Source of the DNA: Laguncularia racemosa
Taxonomy: Eukaryota; Streptophyta; Magnoliopsida; Myrtales; Combretaceae
Direction of reading: 5' to 3'
Assembly: GCA_037954665.1 (NCBI GenBank)
Contig: JBBMOL010000287.1
Location: 372,001-436,000, forward strand
DNA: 64,000 bases
Shown: positions 57,101 through 64,000 of the stretch, in pieces
Numbering within the stretch: the first letter of the stretch is position 1
Layout: every line of letters starts with the position of its first letter
Notes under the pieces: generated by a model
What the model saw: only the letters and a program-made list of their open reading frames with translations
The model's database searches: none
Told to the model about the DNA's origin: nothing
Position numbers and translations under genes: made by a program

Positions 57101-57186
57101 CTCTTCATCTCACCCCTCAACGCCTCAATCACTAACCTAGCATCAAACCTTCCCCTCTCACCTTCAGGAGAATGATGCCTCGACAT
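54108..57186 (-). pseudogene. gag, protease, RT and RNase H start of element 3 (proximal piece)
   Basis: Minus-strand start at 57186 (MSRHHSPEGERGRF). Gag core, zinc knuckle CFKCQGKGHIASQC (near 56150-56110), protease [12 protein letters not shown] and [14 protein letters not shown] are mostly open between 56726 and 55584. After the charged linker, RT reads [40 protein letters not shown] and [11 protein letters not shown]. The catalytic motif is YFND because codon 54621-54623 reads AAT instead of GAT, so RT would be inactive. RNase H begins ([11 protein letters not shown]) and breaks at 54108 at the element 2 insertion. Confidence 0.9.
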
Positions 57187-57191
57187 AGTTC

Positions 57192-57579
57192 CTACATAAA
57201 AAGATTAGTACTAACACAAATATATATATAATTAAGCCTCACGATATACTCCCTTACGTATTTCTCTCAAATGATGATATCACACAGTCACTCGTGTATT
57301 CTCACAAACAATGATGATATTAACTCGCCAATTCCTCGTCTCAATTCTCTTGGAACTAACCCAAACTACACTAATTCCCTTTCGTAGAATTCAAAACAAC
57401 TCTAGGGTTTGTAAATTTCCTCTTTTTCTTTCTGAATTTTTTTTTGTTTCCTTTGTTTGTTGCTTTTGATCACGCTCCTTTTTTTTGTGTCATGATTCTT
57501 CTTCTTTTCTTTTTTTTTTGTAACAAAATTGAATACTAACAATTGATATGAACGATTGGAGTTAGGGTTTTGATGTTAC
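57192..57579 (-). other. Putative leader intron of element 3
   Basis: Minus-strand donor AAG|GTAACA at 57579, branch-like TACTAAT, T-rich tract and ATGTAG|G acceptor at 57192, five bases before the gag ATG (57186). It agrees with elements 1, 2 and 4. The interior is A-rich on the minus strand. Confidence 0.6.
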
Positions 57580-57615
57580 CTTCCTCAAACCGAACTGATG
57601 TTTTAACAAACCTAA

Positions 57616-57627
57616 GCTCTGATACCA
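57616..57627 (-). other. Primer binding site of element 3 (initiator tRNA-Met)
   Basis: Minus-strand TGGTATCAGAGC, exact, three bases after the 5' LTR end at 57631. Confidence 0.94.
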
Positions 57628-57630
57628 AAC

Positions 57631-58567
57631 TGATACGAGATCGATTTGATTGGATTCCTAACGGATACGAACCACGCCAACGTGTGACGAAACCCAATAC
57701 CAATACATTCGGAATTCGTTACCTAAGATGCCAAACACCCTCAAGTGGAAACCGCGACCTATTGTCTATAAGCGAGACAAGAACCTTGGTATAATATGAA
57801 GACGCCATAATCGGGATGAAAGACCGATTGATAAGTCGGGATGAACGCCACGGAAAATAAAATCCGATAAGTTCTAGGTTAGTTCTTTAAAGAACTAAGA
57901 GAGGAATTCTCTCACAAGTGTTTTCAAACTTTCAATGTTGTATATTCTATATCTTCTAACCCTAGGAGCTTTATATTAGGGTTTACAATTCGTAACAATC
58001 AAGCCCAAAATGACATAACTTAGATAAGTTGTTTAAAAATCAACAAAACAAACATGTAGGCCGGTGGTGTAAACATGAAGGCCGGCGGCCTTGAGCCAGT
58101 GTTGAAAATATACACGACCGGTGTTGGAGATGTACACGACTGTGTACTTCTAGCCGTGTATCTTTCTATGGAAATCTTGCCAATGTACACAACCGTGTAC
58201 TTCTAGTCGTGTATCTTTCTGTGGAAATCCTGACAACATACACGGCCGTGCCTTTGACCCATGTATACGACTATTGATGATTCTGTGTAACCTCCAGACT
58301 TCTACACGGCCGTGCCTTGTAAAGACACGCCCTCTTCACCCCGTATTTGGTATGACTTGTACAAGAGCAAGGGCATTCCTATGGTTGTTGCAATCCTTTC
58401 CAACTTCATGATTGCTCCAATCCTTTCCGACTTCATGGACATCCTTTATCAACCCGTTAAGTGCTTCCTTGAATCGTTTTGCTCGAGTTCTTGTGATAGG
58501 TCCAGGTGGCACTTCAAGAGGATCCACATTCCATCTTCTAGCTTGGCTCCCATCATGGTTCTCATCA
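57631..58567 (-). repeat. 5' LTR of element 3 (family B)
   Basis: 937 bp in minus orientation, TGATGAGAACCATGATGGG at 58567 to ...TCTCGTATCA at 57631. Dyad array about 58105-58320 and TATA-like sequence near 57973. It matches the 3' LTR at 32634-33581. Confidence 0.92.
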
Positions 58568-58572
58568 TCTTT

Positions 58573-58618
58573 AGCTCTTGTTCTAGTGATAGGTTCTATA
58601 GGATTTTGATTCCTATCA
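58573..58618 (-). repeat. Start of the C2 3' LTR, cut off by element 3
   Basis: Minus-strand TGATAGGAATCAAAATCC starts at 58618 just after GAGGAGA-type purines. After 46 bp element 3 interrupts, and the LTR continues at 32633. TCTTT (58568-58572) is the right duplication copy. Confidence 0.85.
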
Positions 58619-58900
58619 TCTCCTCGAGCCTTAGGAAGATTTGTCCTCAAATCTAATAGGTCTTCATGAACATCATCGGGTAGATAGAGTGACAAGTCTA
58701 TAACATCAAATGCAATAGAGACTCTGTATCCTCTTAGTAAGTTATCTGTAAAAATATCATTGTAGTTTCCCAATACTTGAGACACCAAAGGGGGTAGTTG
58801 CTCTCGCCCCTCCATCTTTAGGATATATCTCATCTACAATGCATATAATGGTCTATCATCTGCTATAGCCTTTCTTGACTCAAACTGTCCCACCAATAAT
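58619..58900 (-). pseudogene. RT N-terminal block fused to pol tail, element C2
   Basis: Minus-strand reading MRYILKMEGREQLPP (pre-RT block) is followed by FTDNLLRGYRVSIAFDVIDL, where the RT start passes into the end of integrase, then VHEDLLDLRTNLPKARGDD. The RT core, RNase H and integrase core are deleted. Element 5 has a comparable junction (ENRVSTTFDL). The frame continues across the element 3 boundary to 58336. Confidence 0.8.
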
Positions 58901-58935
58901 GTCTTCTTCTTCCCTGTTTCACTTGTATACTTTTG

Positions 58936-59155
58936 AACCTTTTAGTCCTCTTATGGTTTACTCATCTACCTCTAAACCTTTTAGACCTCTAATGGTTGAC
59001 ACATCTGCTTCTGAACCACTTATTCCTCTAAAGGTTGACTCATTTAACTATGAACCTCTAGGACCTCTGATGGTTGACTCATCTGTTTATAAACCTCTTG
59101 GTCCTTTAAAAGTTAACTTATCTGTCTTTAAACCTCTTGGACCTTTGATAGTGAC
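58936..59155 (-). repeat. 39-bp coding repeats in the C2 protease-RT linker
   Basis: Six units with period exactly 39 bp (AACC at 58936, 58975, 59014, 59053, 59092 and 59131), each encoding 13 residues of the form GxRGL..DxSTI on the minus strand. Similar 39-bp periodicity occurs in C0 (for example 132 and 171) and element 5 (about 48120-48350), with different copy numbers. Confidence 0.85.
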
Positions 59156-59606
59156 ATAGGGTTTAATACTATATGTTTACCCTCCTATTGGAACAAATAA
59201 GTATTTCTCTAGCCATCATGTAAAACCCTCCTATCATATAACTAAGGCCTACTAAGTAATATATGGGATGCGCATATAGGAAAAATATCATATATCACAT
59301 TCAATTTCATCATGATATTATCCCCTATATTGAAAGGTACCCTAACTCTTTAGGTCACATGGAGACTCTCCTGCTCACTTAGCCACTGTAATTTGTAGGG
59401 TTTTAGATATAGGGTAGTTACGAGTTTCAATTTCGATACTAATGAGGTAGCCATAACATTAGTACAACTACCACCATCAATAATAATAACACACAAATTA
59501 CCTTGCACCTTACAAGAAGTATGAAACAAGTTTTCTCTTTGCTCATCATCAAGGGTTGGAAAAGTAGTTAAGGCTCGGCACAGTACATTAGTAGGCAAAT
59601 ACAAAT
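59156..59606 (-). pseudogene. Protease of element C2
   Basis: Minus-strand DEQRENLFHTSCKVQGNL and the active-site [11 protein letters not shown] lead to KLQWLSEQESLHVT, then a stop and a degraded remainder toward 59160. Upstream the frame runs into leader sequence (about 59610) without gag, with a join like that of C0 (NVLCRALTTF versus NVLHRILTTF). This suggests a shared gag-less ancestor. Confidence 0.8.
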
Positions 59607-62087
59607 CACCACATACACTATGGCAACACACACTCACACACCTATGGTGCAACAAACAACTAATGCAACACACACCCTCAACGATTTCACACATACACTC
59701 CCACAATCATGCTACACACATTCTCCTACGGTTCACTTCAAGGTTGTCAAACTCGTGAGTTAACTCATACAATTCAATGATTTTACAAGTTTGGATACAT
59801 ATTTCTAGTTAACTCACATACAAAATTAGGGAGAAGTAAAATCGTAATAGAATTGCGATTTTAAATAGTAAAATCGTCAAAATCACGAGTTTGAACATTT
59901 CCACCGATTCCACAATGTTGCACAATTAAGTAAAATTTTAGCCATCCGGATTTGGATAAACAAATACGTAATAATAGCTATTCAAGGGCCTAAACCCAAA
60001 CTTTTAATAAATAAATATAGGCTTAATGCTAAAAGTCCCCCTGGCGTCCAAGGGGTGCTGCCCCCTTGAGACCCCCGTCGGGGCGGCTGAGCGAACCTTC
60101 GCCCGTTCAGTGTAGAGCAGGACCCATGTGCTTTCCTGTCGTAGGGGAGTATGAGCCATACCCCAACATGTTCATCAATCATCACTCCTCTCTTGTCAGT
60201 ATATTGCGTTGCATTGAAGTCTTTATGTTTGTGTTCATCAATTGTTAATCTTCTTGTTCCTATTTATGATCATGTTCGTGTTAAAGCACTTATGTTTGAT
60301 TGCTACAACTTTTCTTATTTTAATTAATATGTTTGTAATAGTAAATAAAATAAAGGGTGGATAACTTTAACTTTATAAGAATTTTTAAAATTTTTAATTT
60401 TGTAGGAAAGGTATAAATGTATTTATATTTCTATCTTTTCAATATCTCATAGTTAAGTAAATATGAGATATTATTAAATAAATATATTTTGAATTAATAA
60501 TCATAAATAGTGCAAAAATTTATCTAGTAATATATAATTTTGAAGGTTTTTCTTGTTATAGTATCTTCTTTATTATTTACTTTTTGTTAGTAATTATTTG
60601 TCATTTTTTAATATTACTCATTTCTAATAGTATATCTTCGTTATCAACTTTTATTTATTAGTAATTTCTTAAAGTCACAATTGATTTTTAAATTTTATCT
60701 ATTATCTTTTAGCTTTTGTATATATAACTAGGTAAAACTTGTTTTATACATGATTTATCATTTTAGAAATAAAATATCTATATTATACAACTTATGCTTG
60801 ATTATCTATATTATGACTTTTATTGTAAATTTGCAATTTATGGCTAAAATAAATGTTGAATTTCCTTATTTCTATTATTCATTATATTTTTTAATGACTA
60901 TTGTAAGTAAATTTATAATATTTAGAAGTTATTTTATATAGGTTATAGAAACTTACGTTTCTATGTTCCAATTCTACAGGACCCCTTAGCGATTCTACGT
61001 AAAATCGCGATTTTAACAACCTTGTTTCACTTTACTTTACACCACAACACATACTTCCGGCACAACAACAACACCTTTTACACCCACGGTATACACACAC
61101 TTGCTATACTTTAACGCACAACCAAAGGCAACAAAAACCTTCACATTAACACTACTCTAATGCCACACAATAACCACTATAAAAGAAAAACACAAAACTC
61201 TACTTAACTTCACACATACTTCCACACTTCAATTATGGCAACAACAAGTAGAAGCAATAATAAACACTTCTACAATAGTAAGTTAATAATTCCAACTAAG
61301 CAAAGTGTTCAAGCATCAATACATAATAACTTTCACACTTTAATGCTTGCTTTTTGAAATTCAAATTTTAACCACTATAACTCCCCTTTCAATCACGTCA
61401 CATGTACACACTAACACTCTACATGCAGCACCCTTCTCCATAACACAAACAACACAACACATTGCAACACCTTTTACAACACAAACTCACTTTGCCATAC
61501 ACACACAACTTAACCACGGTGCAAGCTTCAAATACAACCCACACTTACACTTCATGGTGCAGCACTTCTACAATCCACAAAACACTCACTTCACAAACAA
61601 TCACAACACAACAATTCAAATACTACTTCTTAATGAAGCCTCTTCACAAATGGTAAGAAGCAATTCAAAATTCAAATAGCATTCATTCAATACTATACAA
61701 TAACTTCTTTACACTTAATGATTGTATTTGAATTCAAATAATTTCCTTTTCTCCACGCAAGGCAAATCTAGAAATGCAAATGACAATCCTCAATTTTTTC
61801 GAAACCACAAACAAGAATTCACTTCTCTTTTACTTCAAGGAATGTACCTCCAATTCCGAAACAAGTATAAGGAAACACACCTCCTAATTTCCCTTCTCTT
61901 CATGGTAAGTTCAAGAACAAAAGGGCTACAACAAGATCTCCACTCCCACTTCAATAACAACAATTATAACACAATAAAAATCACAATAAAGTACTTCAAA
62001 TCCACTTCAACAATTCAGATCAAGAAGTAAAATTCAGGAACCCTAAATTTCAATTGAAGTTCACACAAACCTTACTCCACAACCTAT
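59607..62087 (-). other. Leader of element C2, interrupted by a DNA transposon
   Basis: CA-rich on the plus strand ('acacaacac' runs) like the C0 leader. With the DNA transposon (59739-61024) removed it is about 1.2 kb. ORFs such as 61347-61679 are low-complexity Thr/His/Gln readings of these runs, not conserved, and I do not treat them as genes. Confidence 0.6.
59739..61024. mobile_element. Non-autonomous DNA transposon, possibly hAT-like
   Basis: 1286 bp with imperfect inverted ends (CAAGGTTGTCAAACTCG at left; CAAGGTTGTTAAAATCGCG as reverse complement at right) and an 8-bp duplication with one mismatch: GTTCACTT (59731-59738) and TTTCACTT (61025-61032). The interior is very A/T-rich apart from a GC-rich patch (about 60035-60150). 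No transposase ORF is visible. The 8-bp duplication favours hAT, but a Mutator-related origin is not excluded. Confidence 0.7.
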
Positions 62088-62099
62088 GCTCTAATGCCA
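62088..62099 (-). other. Primer binding site of element C2 (decayed initiator tRNA-Met type)
   Basis: Minus-strand TGGCATTAGAGC, two transitions from the exact site, seven bases after the 5' LTR end. Confidence 0.8.
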
Positions 62100-62106
62100 A
62101 AAATTA

Positions 62107-62955
62107 TGATGTGCCTAACCAATTGGATGGCAAACACATCAAATGAATAAGCGTAAACAACTAATCCCCTCAATCAAAATGGTGTGTCAAATTACTTCAA
62201 ATTGGAAGTCCAATTCATGAGTTTGAACACTAAATGGATGTAAGAATAAACAAGTTCTGATCTTCAATGGAACAACATGCAAATGAACTAAAATTCAATC
62301 TCAAATTGAAATGAAAAAATCTGAAAATAAGAACCCTAATTCACGTGATAAGAATAAGTAGCCAATAAATTGTACTTAGATATTACATACTAAACACAAT
62401 TTACAAAACAACAAGAGTAAGATTGATATGATTCACAATCCACTCAAGTTGATTCTTGCCACAATTTCACAAAGAAATTGATAAGAGATCTTTGTATGCA
62501 AAGGATGAACCCTCACGGCACAAAGTGTATAATTTTCTCAAAATGTCAAAATCTTCCTAAAAACCCTAGTTAGCAAGTATTTATATTTGCTCCTATTACA
62601 GTAAAAACACACCAAAAATTACAAAGTTGCCACTTCAGTGGCTGGTTCCCAAAACACAAATTACAAGTACAAAATAAATTGGTCTTCAAGTGGTCGGTTC
62701 TTCACTTCAATTGAACATATTGTTGAACTGATTCTTCTTTAGTTTATGTAGGTCCATAAATACCCCACAAACTGAGCTTTAACGAGTTTATGCACCATCT
62801 TGTAAAAACTGACAACTGTACCTGCTAGAATGCACAACAAATATGTAATAGAAAAGAAGTTACTAAACAAATATTTTTTGGGTCGGATTGTTCAAAGAGG
62901 ACCCTCATCGCTAAATTTTGTAACCCTTTGGTTCATGTTCTGGTAATAGGTCTCA
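62107..62955 (-). repeat. 5' LTR of element C2
   Basis: 849 bp on the minus strand, from TGAGACCTATTACC at 62955 to ...TTAGGCACATCA at 62107. It matches the 3' LTR copy at 31819-32633. About 20 bases expected after the first TGA (present at 58618-58600) are missing. AAAAC follows at 62956-62960. Confidence 0.85.
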
Positions 62956-62960
62956 AAAAC

Positions 62961-64000
62961 AAAGAAGGATTATCTATCTCAAAAACAAATGTAAGAAACT
63001 TCCTAGAAGCTTGGTGAAACTTCTAGTGAATTTCTTGAAGTAGATGTTAACTCCAACTATTTCTTATGTTATAGGACCTTTATTGTAGGCTTCCAAAGGA
63101 ATTCCAACCAAGAAAGTTATTAGATCTTGTAGCTCATTCTACTCTAAGAATCATCATTCTTGAAAAATGTAACATCTTTCCACCATCTTTTCCTTAATTA
63201 TACAGTGAAACATCTATCGAGGATCTCTTAATGAATTCTATTAAGGCATTAAGTTCTTTGATATGAACCTTTAATAAATACAAAAGTTCAAAGAGAGGAT
63301 GTTAAAACTTTAATTTTGAATCTTGAAGACTTATGATCATCTATAACTATTTTTAACCTATAGGACATCCATGGACATATTTTTAGACATTCATGAACAT
63401 ATTCTTGACATATTTTAGACATATTATGGACATATATTCATGGAAATTTATGGACATACTCTTAGACATATTGATGGACATACTCATGGACATATATTTG
63501 TCGTATCATGGAATCATTTGAGAACAGAACTTACCGTGACAAGGACCTAAGTGCGAACCTTAACAATGGACCAATTTATAAATGAAGGACTGTGAACTTG
63601 GACTTGAGGCCATAAACTTGAACTATTAAGAAACTAAATAATTAAAAGATACCCTAAAAGACTTGAAAAGAAACTACTAAGGCTTGGGGCTTAGATTAGG
63701 ATACTTGAATAGTATATTTTAGTTATAGTTATTCTTATATGTATTTTCACTTATGTCTAATTGTTTAGGTCTTTTAGAAAATCCTCAGTCTCTACCTAAG
63801 GATTATTATAATCCTCAAGTCAAGCCCAAGTGTGGAGTTCAAATGATCTACTATCTACTTGCTACTTGCTAATTGTGTGATGTTTTGTTGATTACTATTG
63901 ATTGTTTGGAATAACTGATTGCCTTGCATGCTCTCATCCGTGTGGTCACCATATTAATCGGTAAATTTAACTTCTTGTTCAAAATAATTGGATTACTCAT
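62961..64000 (+). other. Unassigned DNA right of C2, with short repeats
   Basis: Continuation of the DNA left of 31813. It begins with the second copy of a 26-bp direct repeat (62961-62986; first copy 31793-31818). An interval with splice-like ends follows (62991-63074), similar to 31662-31748. The remainder is A/T-rich without a credible ORF. Confidence 0.35.
63361..63502 (+). repeat. GGACATA-type short tandem repeat
   Basis: About ten degenerate copies of a 12-20 bp motif around GGACATA(C/T) or AGACATATT follow one another with variable spacing. Non-coding, in the unassigned right-hand DNA. Confidence 0.6.

Larger units (their letters stand above)
32634..58567 (-). mobile_element. Family B CRM-like element 3 (minus strand, carrying elements 4 and 2)
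   Basis: Perfect duplications TCTTT at 32629-32633 and 58568-58572 bound a family B element. The 5' LTR is 57631-58567, then primer site, leader, gag, protease, RT and RNase H to 54108. It is interrupted by element 2, resumes 43025-42242, is interrupted by element 4, resumes 34345-33582 with integrase, and closes with the 3' LTR 33581-32634. With nested DNA removed it is about 6.9 kb and nearly complete. Stops, frameshifts and a lost RT Asp make it inactive. It inserted into the 3' LTR of C2. Confidence 0.93.
31819..62955 (-). mobile_element. Family C CRM-like element C2 (interrupted by element 3 and a DNA transposon)
   Basis: Minus-strand element bounded by AAAAC duplications (31814-31818 and 62956-62960). 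The 5' LTR is 62107-62955. The interior runs 62106-58619, and the 3' LTR is split into 58618-58573 and 32633-31819 by element 3. The interior keeps a primer site, leader, protease and repeated linker, an RT N-terminal piece and the last residues of pol. Gag, most of RT, RNase H and the integrase core are deleted. The 5' LTR lacks about 20 bases found at the start of the 3' LTR. Confidence 0.85.

Noticed and set aside
60750..60941. 63-residue hydrophobic ORF in the DNA transposon
   Set aside because: It lies in extremely A/T-rich DNA where Ile/Phe/Tyr-rich chance frames are expected. No transposase motif is seen.
61347..61679. 110-residue Thr/His-rich ORF as a host gene
   Set aside because: It is a reading of CA-rich leader DNA of element C2 with low complexity, has no homologous ORF in other leaders and no start context.

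Overview
This window is nuclear DNA of a flowering plant, probably a eudicot. It is almost entirely nested Ty3/gypsy LTR retrotransposons, and I found no cellular protein gene, rRNA or tRNA gene. Two kinds of element recur. CRM-type chromovirus-like elements have a primer site like the 3' end of initiator-tRNA-Met (TGGTATCAGAGC), D-G-G-S or D-S-G-S protease motifs, RT and integrase of CRM character, and an integrase tail that reads into the 3' LTR. Athila/Tat-type elements have a primer site like tRNA-Asp (GGCGCCGTTG core), long LTRs and an extra ORF after pol. Piles of these two kinds are typical of pericentromeric heterochromatin. Family names A-F used here are my own.

Left half (1-30 kb). 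A fragment of a minus-strand family C element (1-1164) adjoins a large minus-strand Athila-like element D (1165-29924). D has its 5' LTR at 28577-29924, gag-pol at 28417-23013, a third ORF at 16441-14053 and a 3' LTR split between 8817-7940 and 1637-1165. Inside D sit element C1 (1638-7934, itself hit by solo LTR E), a partial Athila-like element F (from 8890), an extended family C solo LTR (15074-16266) and element 1 (family A, 17052-22345). Element 1 keeps gag, protease and the integrase core but has lost the RT core and RNase H.

Right half (30-64 kb). After a family C fragment (29925-30629) and unassigned DNA, minus-strand element C2 occupies 31819-62955. Element 3 (family B, minus, 32634-58567) is inserted in its 3' LTR. 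Element 3 contains element 4 (family B, plus, 34346-42241, the most complete CRM-like copy) and element 2 (family A, plus, 43026-54107). Element 4 carries a family C solo LTR. Element 2 carries element 5 (family C) and a family D solo LTR. A 1.3-kb DNA transposon with an 8-bp duplication lies in the C2 leader. Eleven LTR-element insertions can be bounded by 5-bp target duplications, which gives a relative order of events.

Every coding region carries stops or deletions, so nothing here looks autonomously active. The observations I rate highest are: (1) arrays of short dyad-symmetric motifs just upstream of the TATA box in LTRs of five families from both lineages; (2) a conserved GT...AG leader intron ending five bases before the gag start in all four family A/B elements; (3) the same in-frame 454-codon RT/RNase H deletion in two independently inserted copies, implying trans-mobilised non-autonomous elements; (4) family C LTRs that have absorbed a former primer site and LTR end. 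All coordinates and motifs were read by eye, and no database search was possible.
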